A stretch of DNA of 64,000 bases from an uncultured Alphaproteobacteria bacterium. GTDB lineage: Bacteria; Pseudomonadota; Alphaproteobacteria; Rhodobacterales; Rhodobacteraceae. The position numbers and the translations under genes were made by a program. Shown here piece after piece: positions 43,543 to 52,862 of this stretch; the stretch's first letter is position 1, and the number at the start of each line of letters is the position of its first letter. The notes under the pieces are model-generated. The model saw only the letters and a program-made list of their open reading frames with translations, was not told where the DNA came from and ran no database searches. The stretch lies in contig CACFXF010000003.1 of the NCBI GenBank assembly GCA_902570265.1, positions 1 through 64,000 on the forward strand, written 5' to 3'.

Positions 43543-43576
43543 TTTTCCCTCTCAATTTTGTCATAAGACTATTCTA

Positions 43577-43605
43577 ATTACACCTTTTACTTAAACCAGA
43601 GTCAA
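43577..43605 (-). promoter_or_regulatory. Strong sigma70 promoter of the livK gene
   Basis: On the - strand TTGACT (43600-43605, 5 of 6) and TGTAAT (43577-43582, 5 of 6) are spaced by exactly 17 bases. Transcription would begin near 43570, giving a leader of about 28 bases. A broken inverted repeat (CCAGA 43596-43600 with TCTGG 43623-43627, inner TCAAT/ATTGA) overlaps the -35 box and could be a regulator site or the terminator of livM. Confidence 0.65.
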
Positions 43606-43643
43606 TATGCTGCATTGAATAATCTGGCTATACTATTTAATTT

Positions 43644-44720
43644 CTAATATGGAAATGGCCAAATCCTAAGTTTCTGTTTTAGCAAATTCCAGAGTTGCGC
43701 TAATCCATGGGGTTCGACAATAAGAAAAAATATTATTAAACCACCAATTATAATAAACTCAAAATGAGCAGCTATATCAACGGGCCATCCAAACTGAAGA
43801 ACTAATAAATTTTTTAAAGCAACTGGAAGTAATACCATAAATGCAGCTCCTGCAAATGACCCAAATATCGATCCCAGCCCCCCTATAATAACCATGAAAA
43901 GTACAATAAAAGATTTTTGTATGCTAAAAGCTTCAGTAACTTCTACGGCTCCTAAATAAACTGAGAAAAACAATGCTCCTGCAATACCAACATAAAATGA
44001 ACTAATAGCAAAAGCAGACAGTTTAGCAATTAAAGGATTAACCCCTATAATTTCTGCAGCTATATCCATATCCCTAATTGCCATCCAACTTCTACCTATT
44101 TTACCTCTAGTAAGATTTCTTGCAATCCAAGCTAATAAAAAAACAAAGAAAAAACAGAATAAGTACTTAGAAGCGGGAGTTGCATTTGGTCCAGTTATAA
44201 GAAAATTTCCAAAGCTTCTATCAGGTGAAGTAATCATACCAGTTGCAGAATAATTATAAAACCAACCAACTTTATTAAATAACCAAATCAAAAAGAACTG
44301 AGCAGCTAAAGTAGCTACAGCTAAATAAAAACCTTTAATCCTTAAGCTGGGTAACCCAAAGAGGGTACCGACGAATGCGGTAATAACTCCAGATAATAAA
44401 ACTATAATTAAAATATTTAAATCCGGGAAGGCTGTCATTAATTTATATGAAGCATATGCTCCAACAGCCATAAAGCCTCCCGTTCCTAAACTTACTTGAC
44501 CACAATACCCAGTCAAAATGTTTAGACCTAATGAAGCTATTGCATAAATAAGAAAAGGTAAGAATACTGCGTTTGCCCAATAATCATTTATAACAAATGG
44601 AACAAATAATAATCCAACTAAAACTACAAAATAATATCTATATTTATCAAACTTTATTGGAAAAGTTTGGCTATCTTGAGCATATGAAGTTTTAAATTCT
44701 CCTACTTCCCTATATAACAT
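43644..44720 (-). CDS. livM: Liv-type ABC importer, permease LivM
   Basis: Membrane permease of 358 residues with about ten helices. The conserved GYCGQVSLGTGGFMAVGAY is near 70, LFGLPSLRIKGFYLAVATLA near 120, GRSWMAIRDMDIAAEIIG near 210 and GLGSIFGSFAGAAF near 280. It starts two bases after the livH stop, so the two are translated together. An N-terminal soluble segment of about 25 residues precedes the first helix. Ends 101 bases before the separately promoted livK. Confidence 0.93.
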   Translation of the reverse strand: MLYREVGEFKTSYAQDSQTFPIKFDKYRYYFVVLVGLLFVPFVINDYWANAVFLPFLIYAIASLGLNILTGYCGQVSLGTGGFMAVGAYASYKLMTAFPDLNILIIVLLSGVITAFVGTLFGLPSLRIKGFYLAVATLAAQFFLIWLFNKVGWFYNYSATGMITSPDRSFGNFLITGPNATPASKYLFCFFFVFLLAWIARNLTRGKIGRSWMAIRDMDIAAEIIGVNPLIAKLSAFAISSFYVGIAGALFFSVYLGAVEVTEAFSIQKSFIVLFMVIIGGLGSIFGSFAGAAFMVLLPVALKNLLVLQFGWPVDIAAHFEFIIIGGLIIFFLIVEPHGLAQLWNLLKQKLRIWPFPY

Positions 44721-44722
44721 AA

Positions 44723-45724
44723 TTAAACTCTTTCAATAATTTTTTCGCCAAATAAACCCTGAGGTCTAAACACTAAAAATAATAAAGCTAGAACATATGC
44801 AAACCAATTTTCAGTGGCACCACCTATTAGTGGCCCCATAAAAAACTCAAACAATTTTTCTCCTGCTCCAATAATTAATCCTCCTACTATGGCTCCGGGT
44901 ATCGAAGTAAATCCACCTAACATTAATACTGGCAAAGCTTTAAGAGCTATTAAAGATAATGAAAATTGGACACCGGATTTTGCTCCCCACATCATTCCTG
45001 CGACTAATGCAACAAACCCTGAAATTGACCAGACAAGTACCCAGATTACACGAAGGCTGATACCTACAGACAATGCCGCTTGATGATCGTCTGCTACAGC
45101 TCTTAAGGCTCTTCCAGATTTAGTATATTGAGAAAAAATAGTTAGTACTAAAACGAGACTTATTGCAATTATTGCTGCCCACACATCAAGTAAATCTACG
45201 TACATACCATAAAATTTTTCACCTTCTGCAGCCCACCCTATTGTGAAATCCTCAAACCAAAAAGATCCTCCTTGAGGAATACCAACATTAAGTGTCTTTA
45301 CATCAGATCCCCACATCAAATCACCAAATCCTTCCATGAAGTAAGCTAATCCAATAGTAGCCATAAAAAGAATAATTGGCTCTTGATTTACTAAATGTTT
45401 GAGGATTAATTTTTCTACGAGAATTGCAAACAAAATCATAATTAAAACTGTTAAAATTATGGCTAATAAAGCAGGTAATGACCAATCAAAGTGGTGGATC
45501 TTGGTACCAAACATTGCATTTATAAGATGAGCAAAAGGAACTCTACCTTCTTGCAAACCTACCAAAGTAAGAGCAGCGAATAATGCCATAACTCCCTGAG
45601 CATAGTTAAAAATACCAGAGGCTTTAAAAATTAAAACGAAACCTAAAGCAACTAACGAATATAAAACTCCAGCCATCAAGCCATTTATAATGACCTCGAT
45701 CGTATATAAAAAATCAGCACTCAT
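44723..45724 (-). CDS. livH: Liv-type ABC importer, permease LivH
   Basis: Membrane permease of 333 residues. Visible are NGLMAGVLYSLVALGFVLIF near 14, GIFNYAQGVMALFAA near 37, and TKSGRALRAVADDHQAALSV near 205, the cytoplasmic loop that meets the ATPase, and GGFTSIPGAIVGGLIIGAGE near 270. The large loop around 145-175 (IPQGGSFWFEDFTIGW) is longer than in Escherichia coli LivH, as is common in aromatic-acid type systems. It lies nine bases after livG in transcription order. Confidence 0.93.
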   Translation of the reverse strand: MSADFLYTIEVIINGLMAGVLYSLVALGFVLIFKASGIFNYAQGVMALFAALTLVGLQEGRVPFAHLINAMFGTKIHHFDWSLPALLAIILTVLIMILFAILVEKLILKHLVNQEPIILFMATIGLAYFMEGFGDLMWGSDVKTLNVGIPQGGSFWFEDFTIGWAAEGEKFYGMYVDLLDVWAAIIAISLVLVLTIFSQYTKSGRALRAVADDHQAALSVGISLRVIWVLVWSISGFVALVAGMMWGAKSGVQFSLSLIALKALPVLMLGGFTSIPGAIVGGLIIGAGEKLFEFFMGPLIGGATENWFAYVLALLFLVFRPQGLFGEKIIERV

Positions 45725-45733
45725 TATAAACTC

Positions 45734-46516
45734 CTAATGCTCTGAAACACCTAAATAGGCGTCAATTACAGCTTGGTTATTACGAACTTCATCGGGAGTA
45801 CCATCACCAATTTTTTTCCCATAGTCCATAACTACAACTCTGTCTGATATATCCATTACTACCCCCATATCATGCTCTATTAGAGCAACTGTAGTCTCGA
45901 ATTCACTATTAACATCTAAAATGTATCTACTCATATCTTCTTTCTCTTCTACATTCATACCAGCCATAGGTTCATCAAGTAGAAGTAATTCTGGTTCTGC
46001 AGCTAATGCTCTGCCTAATTCAACCCTTTTTTGAAGACCATAGGGTAATGCACCCACAGGTGTTTTCCGAATATGCTGTATTTCTAAGAAATCAATAACT
46101 TTTTCTACCACTTCTCTATTTTCATATTCTTCTCTTGAAGCTCCACCTTCCCAAATCATTTGAGAAAAAATACCCTTTTTCATGTGAGTAAATCTACCCG
46201 TCATGATGTTGTCTAACGCTGTCATCCCTTTGAAAAGAGCAATATTTTGAAAAGTTCTTGCAATACCTTGGTGAGCTATTTGATAGGGTTTCATTGATCC
46301 CCTTTTTTTACCTCGAAACCAAACTTCCCCCTCTTGAGGATGATAAAATCCATTTATGACATTGAGCATAGATGATTTTCCAGCACCATTAGGACCAATA
46401 ATAGCTCTAATTTCACCTTTAAATATATCAAACGAGATATTTTGTATAGCTACAACACCACCAAAGCGTAAAACTATATTTTTAATATCCATCATTTTTA
46501 TATTCTCTTTATTCAT
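45734..46516 (-). CDS. livG: Liv-type ABC importer, first ATP-binding protein
   Basis: LivG-type ATPase of 260 residues. Visible are Walker A IIGPNGAGKSSMLNVING near 38, the Q-loop GIARTFQNIALF near 83, the signature LPYGLQKRVELGRALA near 155 and Walker B LLLLDEPMAGMN near 175, with the LivG-type H-loop ALIEHDMGVVMDISD. Its start overlaps the stop of the upstream CoA ligase gene by four bases (ATGA), tying import to CoA activation. Confidence 0.93.
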   Translation of the reverse strand: MNKENIKMMDIKNIVLRFGGVVAIQNISFDIFKGEIRAIIGPNGAGKSSMLNVINGFYHPQEGEVWFRGKKRGSMKPYQIAHQGIARTFQNIALFKGMTALDNIMTGRFTHMKKGIFSQMIWEGGASREEYENREVVEKVIDFLEIQHIRKTPVGALPYGLQKRVELGRALAAEPELLLLDEPMAGMNVEEKEDMSRYILDVNSEFETTVALIEHDMGVVMDISDRVVVMDYGKKIGDGTPDEVRNNQAVIDAYLGVSEH

Positions 46517-48561
46517 GCAGCTTCAACCTTTTTAAATGTCTCTTCAAGCTCTTGAATCACTATTGAAGCAGATATTTTACCTTTTCTGCCATCTTCATAT
46601 GTTACTTCTGTTTCTGTATAAATTTCTTTTGACCCATCGTATAAAGCTTTTATCAAATCAGAATATTTATCACTAACAAGATTTCTCCTTACTTTTCTTG
46701 TTCTAGTTATCTCTCCATCATCAGGATCTAATTCTTTATGAAGAACTAGAAATCTTCTAATTTGACAATTCGATAAATTTTTATCGTTTGAAAGCGATAA
46801 ATTCACTTCTCTAATATGTTCAGCAACCATTTTATATACATCTGGATGACCTGCTAATTCCTGATATGAAGCATACGAAATATTATTTTTTTCAGCCCAA
46901 TTCCCAACAGCTGTTAAATCAATATTAATCATAGCAACACAATATTCTTTTCCAGAACCAAACAAAACTGCCTCTAAAATATTAGGATAAAATTTTAATT
47001 TATTTTCAACATATTTAGGAGCAAACAACGAACCTTGTTTTAACTTTCCCACATCTTTTGCTCTATCAATGATTTTAAGATGTCCTGTTTCTTCATCAAT
47101 AAACCCTGCATCACCTGTAGCTACCCATCCTTCTCTATCTTTTGTTTTTTTTGTATTGGAAGGATCCTTAAAATATTCAACAAAAGAACCAGGCGAACGA
47201 TAAAGCACTTCTCCTGAATTTGATATTTTTAATTCAACCCCTTTCACAGGAACGCCAACAGTTTCAGGATGAACCTGTTTGTCAGGTTGACAGGTGACAA
47301 AAACACAGGCTTCAGTTTGTCCATAAAGCTGTTTTAAATTAATACCCAAAGATCTAAAAAATTGAAAAATCTCTGGTCCAATTGCCTCTCCTGCAGTATA
47401 ACCAACTTTTGTTTTTGAAAGGCCCATTCTATTTTTTAAAGGGCCATAAATAAATATTTCACCCATGAAATATTTAATCCTATTAATAATTCCAACGCTC
47501 TTATTTTCTAAAATTTTTTCACCATTTTCTTTAGCAACAGACATAAAATAATTAAATAACGCCCTTTTAAAAGACCCAGCATCGTCTATTTTCAAATTTA
47601 CAGAAGTCAGAAGAGACTCAAAAAAACGTGGAGGACCAAAGAAGTAGCTAGGACCAATCTCGCGCATATCATCATGCAAAGTTTCTGCACTTTCTGGACA
47701 ACATATACACATTCCAGATTGAAGACCTAATCCCATTGAAAAAGCAAAATCACCAACCCAAGCCATTGGTAAGTAACAAATTAGAGAAAAATTGCTATCA
47801 ATTTTATCAAAAACAATACCAGCTTTTCCACTTTCAATAACATTTTTATTTGATAAAACAACTCCCTTGGATCGTCCTGTAGTACCAGATGTATAAAGTA
47901 GAATTGACTTCGTATCTAAGTTTTGTTTAGCTTGTCTCTTTTTCAATTCAGTTTGAAACTTGGTTATATTGTTTAGCTTATCTGGAGAAGAAATATCGTT
48001 TAAAGAAGATAAGTTATTTTTTTTGTAATTTCTAAGCCCTCTAGGATCCAGATATATAATATTTTTTAATAAATGAATGTCTTTTTTTATCTCTATAAGT
48101 TTATCAACTTGCTCTTGATTTTCTACTATAGCCATTTTTGCAGAACAGTGGGAAATAGGAAAAATCATTTCTTGAGCAACTGCATCTTGGTACAAAGGAG
48201 TTGGAATTGCCCCAACATTTTGAGCAGCAATTATTGACCAATATAGATGAGGTCTATTACGTCCAATAATACAAATATGATCACCTTCTTTAATTCCCAA
48301 GCTGATTAAGCCTAAAGACAAGTTGTTTACAAACTCATATACATCTTTCCAAGACCAAGATTGCCAGATACCAAACTCCTTTTCCCTAAAAGCTGGTTTT
48401 TCAGCAAATTTAATTGAATTTCTTTTAAGAATGGCTGGTAATGTGTTCAAATTATCAGTCAATAAGTGACCCCATTTCACTTTTAAACGTAAATATGCAC
48501 TTATATATTTTAAATTACTTTTTGCAAGCTTTGTTTTATAATTTACTTTACCATTATACAT
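46513..48561 (-). CDS. AMP-forming long-chain-type acyl-CoA synthetase
   Basis: Adenylate-forming ligase of 682 residues, of the long-chain (FadD/ACSL-like) group. Visible are IGRNRPHLYWSIIAAQNVGA near 100, the P-loop LLYTSGTTGRSKGVVLSN near 222, YGQTEACVFVTC near 412, WVATGDAGFIDEETG near 478 and DRAKDVGKLKQGSLFAPKYV near 500. The N terminus of about 45 residues (KLAKSNLKYISAYLRLK) is extra and poorly conserved; the start at 48561 overlaps the preceding gene by 19 bases and a later start is possible. It opens the livGHM-K-F operon and in related bacteria accompanies such importers; substrate unknown. Confidence 0.87.
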   Translation of the reverse strand: MYNGKVNYKTKLAKSNLKYISAYLRLKVKWGHLLTDNLNTLPAILKRNSIKFAEKPAFREKEFGIWQSWSWKDVYEFVNNLSLGLISLGIKEGDHICIIGRNRPHLYWSIIAAQNVGAIPTPLYQDAVAQEMIFPISHCSAKMAIVENQEQVDKLIEIKKDIHLLKNIIYLDPRGLRNYKKNNLSSLNDISSPDKLNNITKFQTELKKRQAKQNLDTKSILLYTSGTTGRSKGVVLSNKNVIESGKAGIVFDKIDSNFSLICYLPMAWVGDFAFSMGLGLQSGMCICCPESAETLHDDMREIGPSYFFGPPRFFESLLTSVNLKIDDAGSFKRALFNYFMSVAKENGEKILENKSVGIINRIKYFMGEIFIYGPLKNRMGLSKTKVGYTAGEAIGPEIFQFFRSLGINLKQLYGQTEACVFVTCQPDKQVHPETVGVPVKGVELKISNSGEVLYRSPGSFVEYFKDPSNTKKTKDREGWVATGDAGFIDEETGHLKIIDRAKDVGKLKQGSLFAPKYVENKLKFYPNILEAVLFGSGKEYCVAMINIDLTAVGNWAEKNNISYASYQELAGHPDVYKMVAEHIREVNLSLSNDKNLSNCQIRRFLVLHKELDPDDGEITRTRKVRRNLVSDKYSDLIKALYDGSKEIYTETEVTYEDGRKGKISASIVIQELEETFKKVEAA

Positions 48562-49496
48562 AATATTTCAAAAAGAACTGATGATCCCAAAAATGCCGTG
48601 CCACCACTAGGGTCAAATGGTGGTGAGATTTCTACTACATCTGCACCAATCAAATTTAAACCATTAAGTTTTCTTACAACATCCAGAGCTTGAAATGAAT
48701 TAGGTCCTCCTACCTCTGGAGTGCCCGTTCCAGGTGCAAATGCAGGATCTATAAAATCAATATCATAGGAAAGATATGTTTTTTCATCACCTACTATTGA
48801 TTTAACCTCAGAAATTACATCGGGGATTCCTCTTTCAAAAAATTCCTCAATTGTTATGATTCTGATACCTTCACTTTTAGCAAAGTCTCTATCCTCGTTA
48901 TCATAGTTAGTTCCTCTTATCCCTACTTGTACAGTTCTCTTTGGATCAATTAGGTTTTCCTCAATAGCTCTTCTAAATGGGGTTCCATGTGTATACATTT
49001 GACCATCAAAATAGCTATGGAATAAATCAGTATGACTATCAAATTGTATCAAACCCACTGGTTCAGTCTTGGACAATGACCTAAGAATTGGCAACGAACA
49101 AAGATGATCACCACCTACAGTTAATGGTAAAATATTTAAATCTTTTATTTTTGAAAAATAACTTTCAATTCTTTTTAAACTATCCTCCAAACTTGCTGGA
49201 TTTGGTGCTATGTCACCTAAATCAGCACAGTTTTTTAAATCAAAAGGACGTAAATTACTAACACCATGTTGAGCTCTAATCATTGTAGACATATCCCTTA
49301 CTTGTCTTGGACCATGCCTAGGACCTGGTCTGTTGGTTGTTCCAGCATCCCATGGTGCACCGATAATTCCAATATCAACTTCAGTAATTTTGTCATGATT
49401 TAAATCTACATGTGGAAGTCTCATAAAAGTTGGCATTCCAGCAAAACGGGGTAATTCAAAACCTGAAATTGGTTCAAAAAAACTCTTTTTTCCCAT
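48543..49496 (-). CDS. Guanidinobutyrase/agmatinase-family ureohydrolase
   Basis: Manganese ureohydrolase of 317 residues. The N-terminal SGFELPRFAGMPTFMRLPH is typical of the guanidinobutyrase (GbuA) branch; metal ligands are in LTVGGDHLCSLP, IQFDSHTDLFH and LSYDIDFIDPAFAPGTGTPE. It hydrolyses 4-guanidinobutyrate (or agmatine/guanidinopropionate) to GABA and urea, the last step of the arginine transaminase route whose first two enzymes resemble genes at 22916-25729. GGAGAT precedes the ATG. It lies between glycerate kinase and a CoA-ligase gene on the same strand. Urease genes are not in the window. Confidence 0.85.
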   Translation of the reverse strand: MGKKSFFEPISGFELPRFAGMPTFMRLPHVDLNHDKITEVDIGIIGAPWDAGTTNRPGPRHGPRQVRDMSTMIRAQHGVSNLRPFDLKNCADLGDIAPNPASLEDSLKRIESYFSKIKDLNILPLTVGGDHLCSLPILRSLSKTEPVGLIQFDSHTDLFHSYFDGQMYTHGTPFRRAIEENLIDPKRTVQVGIRGTNYDNEDRDFAKSEGIRIITIEEFFERGIPDVISEVKSIVGDEKTYLSYDIDFIDPAFAPGTGTPEVGGPNSFQALDVVRKLNGLNLIGADVVEISPPFDPSGGTAFLGSSVLFEILCIMVK

Positions 49497-49509
49497 AGTT
49501 TATCTCCAT

Positions 49510-50799
49510 TTAATGATCTTTAATTAGAACTGCTCGAAAATCATTTACATTTGTACCCGTTGGTCCTGTTATGAATAATTCACCACTTGATCTAAATGCG
49601 TAATAAGAATTATTTTCAAGCAAAAGTTTGTCTGGACTTAAATTTTTATTTCTTATTTTTAATAATGTATTCTCGTCTATTATTGCACCTGCGTTGTCTT
49701 CAGTGCCATCAATTCCGTCTGTATCAGCAGCTATTGCAACAAAGGACTTAACTCGCAATAACTCTAATTCAATAGCAAGACTTAAAAGATATTCAGTATT
49801 TCTACCACCTTTTCCATTCTTATTTATAACCTTTACTGAAGTCTCACCACCAGAAATAAAACAAAATATTTTTTTTAATTTTTTAAATTTAATCCTTTTC
49901 ATATAGTTTTTTATGAAACTTGCATGTTCTTTTGCAACCTGTGTAGCATGTCCTTGACTTTGATCTGATATAACAATTACTTCCAAATCCATTAACTTAG
50001 CAAAATTACAAGTAGCATTCATTGATTTTTTTGCTGAAGCCAACAAATAAGCAGAATTATTTTTGAACACTATATCAGTCTTACAAGGTATATCATTATT
50101 TTTTTTTTTGATATGATTTAATATTTTTTTTGATAAAATTACTTTATGCTTTTCAATACAATGAATTGCATCCATGGGTTTCCCAGTACTAGGTAATGTA
50201 GGACCAGAAGATACTTGTGAAAGGTCATCTCCTGGAATATCTGATACTACGTAAGTTTTCACTTTGGAAGGATATGCTAATCTAGCTAATCTACCTCCCT
50301 TAATCATTGAAAAATGCTTTCTTACAAGATTTGTTTCTTCAATGTTCATTCCTGAATATAAAAGTTTTTTATTTAAATTTATCTCATCTTTTAAATTAAA
50401 ACCTTCTGGAGGAGATGGTAAAAGTGAAGATCCACCACCTGAAACAAGAAAAATTAATAAATCATTTTTTTCAAGCTTATCGACTTTTTCAATCAAATAC
50501 TTTGAAGCCTCAAGTCCATTCTTGTTTGGGACTGGATGCCCTGCAAAAAAAATTTTAAAATTATTTAAATTTTCTGATACATTTTTAATGTTCGTGGATA
50601 TTATAATTCCTTCATATTGAGATTTAATTTTATCTTGAATTTTTTCGCAATATGGAATGGACGCTTTTCCTACTCCAACTAATAAAGTTTTTCCCTTAAT
50701 ATCAACATTTTTAAAGCTTTTAAGACAAATTTCAGGAGAAGCTACTTCAACATATTTAAAGAATAAAGTTGTGAGCTTATCCCTTAAAACTTGATTCAA
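49510..50799 (-). CDS. Glycerate 2-kinase / hydroxypyruvate reductase family (MOFRL)
   Basis: GckA/TtuD family protein of 429 residues. The N-terminal DUF4147 part has VGVGKASIPYCEKI near 38, FFAGHPVPNKNG near 80, LIFLVSGGGSSLLPSPPEG near 105-123 and VVSDIPGDDLSQVSSGPT near 192. The C-terminal MOFRL part has CFISGGETSVKV near 310, GGRNTEYLLSLA near 330 and AADTDGIDGTEDNAGA near 357. The reaction is glycerate to 2-phosphoglycerate. The start is TTG at 50799 without a good ribosome site, so the exact start is uncertain. It could channel glyoxylate- or inositol-derived C3 acids to glycolysis. Confidence 0.88.
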   Translation of the reverse strand: MNQVLRDKLTTLFFKYVEVASPEICLKSFKNVDIKGKTLLVGVGKASIPYCEKIQDKIKSQYEGIIISTNIKNVSENLNNFKIFFAGHPVPNKNGLEASKYLIEKVDKLEKNDLLIFLVSGGGSSLLPSPPEGFNLKDEINLNKKLLYSGMNIEETNLVRKHFSMIKGGRLARLAYPSKVKTYVVSDIPGDDLSQVSSGPTLPSTGKPMDAIHCIEKHKVILSKKILNHIKKKNNDIPCKTDIVFKNNSAYLLASAKKSMNATCNFAKLMDLEVIVISDQSQGHATQVAKEHASFIKNYMKRIKFKKLKKIFCFISGGETSVKVINKNGKGGRNTEYLLSLAIELELLRVKSFVAIAADTDGIDGTEDNAGAIIDENTLLKIRNKNLSPDKLLLENNSYYAFRSSGELFITGPTGTNVNDFRAVLIKDH

Positions 50800-50814
50800 A
50801 ATAAAATTTTTCTA

Positions 50815-51555
50815 TTAAACATGCTGGCCACCATTAATGTGCAGCTCTGCACCAGTTATGTAACTTGATTCATTGCTACATAGAAAATAAATAGTATCTG
50901 CAACTTCTTCAGGTAAACCTAGTCTCCTAAGGGGTATTTTTTTTACTATTTTGTCAGTGCCTTCACTAAGAATATCTGTTTCTACTTCTCCTGGTGCAAT
51001 GGCATTAACTCTGACTTTAAGTGGACCAAAATCAGCAGCCATTTCCCGTGTGAGAGCAGCTAATGCTGCTTTTGAAGTTGCGTATGCTGGACCTGCAAAT
51101 GGATGTACCCTACTACCTGCAATAGAGGTCACATTTACTATAGCACCTTTTGCAGATGCTAATTCTTTTTGTAAACCTCTTGCTAATACTACGGAAGCAA
51201 AAAAATTCACATGAAAAACTTGGCCCCAAGTTCTTAAGTCAGTGTTTAAGGTATTCAATCTTAAACCATTTTTACCTTTTGGAGAAATACCAGCATTATT
51301 AACTAAAGCATGAAGGTTAGGTCCTATTTTAGATTTAATTTCTTCTATTGCTTCTATTGTTTGGTTAGGATTCGATAAATCAAGTTGAATATGATTCATC
51401 TCACCACCAGGCCATGGACATCTTTCATCAAAAGCTTGTCTTGAACAAGTAATAACTCTCCAGTTCTCAGAAGCAAATTTTTTAACGGTTGCATGCCCTA
51501 TCCCCCTACTGGCCCCAGTTAAAACAACTATTTTTTGATCACTATCTTGTTTCAT
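50815..51555 (-). CDS. Short-chain dehydrogenase/reductase
   Basis: Classical SDR of 246 residues. The cofactor motif is VLTGASRGIGHATVKKF near 10-26, NNAGIS near 90, the catalytic Ser in NVTSIAGSRVHP near 140 and the Tyr-x-x-x-Lys in GPAYATSKAALAALT near 155, then RVNAIAPGEVETDIL near 183. NAD or NADP preference cannot be fixed with confidence; the Arg in TCSRQAFDERC suggests NADP. It is 15 bases upstream of the glycerate kinase gene in transcription order. Confidence 0.9.
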   Translation of the reverse strand: MKQDSDQKIVVLTGASRGIGHATVKKFASENWRVITCSRQAFDERCPWPGGEMNHIQLDLSNPNQTIEAIEEIKSKIGPNLHALVNNAGISPKGKNGLRLNTLNTDLRTWGQVFHVNFFASVVLARGLQKELASAKGAIVNVTSIAGSRVHPFAGPAYATSKAALAALTREMAADFGPLKVRVNAIAPGEVETDILSEGTDKIVKKIPLRRLGLPEEVADTIYFLCSNESSYITGAELHINGGQHV

Positions 51556-51669
51556 GACATTTGATTTAAAAAAAAATTAATTATCGTTCTAAGTTATGAT
51601 TATGATAGTACTAAAAGATTACTTTTTCAAAAAAAAATTCAAAACCATAATTAACCATAAATTTGCGCA

Positions 51670-52740
51670 CTATTGCTTAATAGAACCTTCAGAAAATACA
51701 CATAAAACTCTTGCTCTATTATCTAATAGGAATTCTCCTCTTTGTACTAATTTTTTCAAAGCAACAAAACCAGCAGAACTAGATTGAGAAATATTTATGC
51801 CTCTTTTGGATAAAAATTTAGTTCCCTTCAATGATTCATCCTCAGTAATGCTCACAAATGCATTAGCTGTTTTTGAAAGTGAATAAAATGCTTGTCTAGA
51901 TGGAAATTTGCAATCTAACCTTCCCATATTAGATGCTGCCCCCTTGACCTCAGTAGGCTTGCCCATTTCAATTGATCTTTGCAAACACGGAGCATAACTT
52001 GGTTCTACGATAATAATAATTGGAGAGTAACCCAATTTCTTTCTACAATAAGCTGCAAAAGATGCAGCCAGACCACCAACTCCTGCTTGCAAAAATATAT
52101 GAGTTGGATCCTGATCAATTTTATCCAGTGCTTGACTTATTGAAATTAAATAACCCTCCATAACATCTAAACCAACATCATAATTTTTCCAAGTTGAATC
52201 TGAAATTAAAATCCATCCATTTTTTTTTGAATCATCTATAGCTATTTTTAAGGATTCATCATATGAGTTTCCAACGATAGAAACAGTAGCATTCATCGAT
52301 TTTAGTTGCGAAATAAAATTCGTTGGTACATTTTTTGATACATAAATAATGGATTTTGCCCCAAATAATTTTGCACCAGCAGCAAGTGATAAACCATGGT
52401 TACCTGCACTTGCCGTTGAAAATATTACACCTTTCAATTTTTCTTTTGCTTCTAAAAGTAAGCTTTTATTGTCTTTATTGATAAAATTTCCTAAACCCAT
52501 TTTTGCTATAGCATAAACTGCTCCTAGGGCTTTAAAGCTTCCTAGTCCTAATCTTTTCGATTCATCAATTGCAACTAAAGAATTAATTCCAATCTCCTTA
52601 CTTATATGATTTAGATTTATTAGATTTACTTCATCCCTTTTGGGACACAGGCTAAAAAACTTTAGGGGGTCAGATATATTATCGCTGACAGTTCTTTTAG
52701 ATAAAGGATCCGTACCGTCATTAAACCCTTTTGATACCAT
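51670..52740 (-). CDS. PLP-dependent lyase, diaminopropionate ammonia-lyase-like
   Basis: Fold type II PLP enzyme of 356 residues. The PLP Lys is in GLGSFKALGAVYAIA near 67, the phosphate/substrate loop in STASAGNHGLSLAAGAKLFG near 110, and the glycine-rich loop in LQAGVGGLAASFAAYC near 222. The FKALG motif and layout fit diaminopropionate ammonia-lyase, but at 356 residues it is shorter than DpaL (about 400), and threonine/serine dehydratase or hydroxyaspartate-type lyases remain possible. I start at ATG 52740; an upstream TTG (52761) is in frame. Its role next to bactofilin and an SDR is unclear. Confidence 0.75.
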   Translation of the reverse strand: MVSKGFNDGTDPLSKRTVSDNISDPLKFFSLCPKRDEVNLINLNHISKEIGINSLVAIDESKRLGLGSFKALGAVYAIAKMGLGNFINKDNKSLLLEAKEKLKGVIFSTASAGNHGLSLAAGAKLFGAKSIIYVSKNVPTNFISQLKSMNATVSIVGNSYDESLKIAIDDSKKNGWILISDSTWKNYDVGLDVMEGYLISISQALDKIDQDPTHIFLQAGVGGLAASFAAYCRKKLGYSPIIIIVEPSYAPCLQRSIEMGKPTEVKGAASNMGRLDCKFPSRQAFYSLSKTANAFVSITEDESLKGTKFLSKRGINISQSSSAGFVALKKLVQRGEFLLDNRARVLCVFSEGSIKQ

Positions 52741-52862
52741 AGAGTTAAGTACAATTTTCAAATTAAAACCAAACTTATTTTAAATGCATTTTGCCTATCA
52801 ATATTATAATCCAATTCAAAAAAAAAGTATAATATGGTTTAAATTCTGCCAGATGAAGAATA

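Noticed and set aside
51596-51787. 63-codon ORF on the + strand overlapping the PLP lyase 3' end
   Set aside because: No ribosome binding site, mostly overlaps a real gene on the opposite strand, and composition fits a chance ORF in AT-rich DNA.
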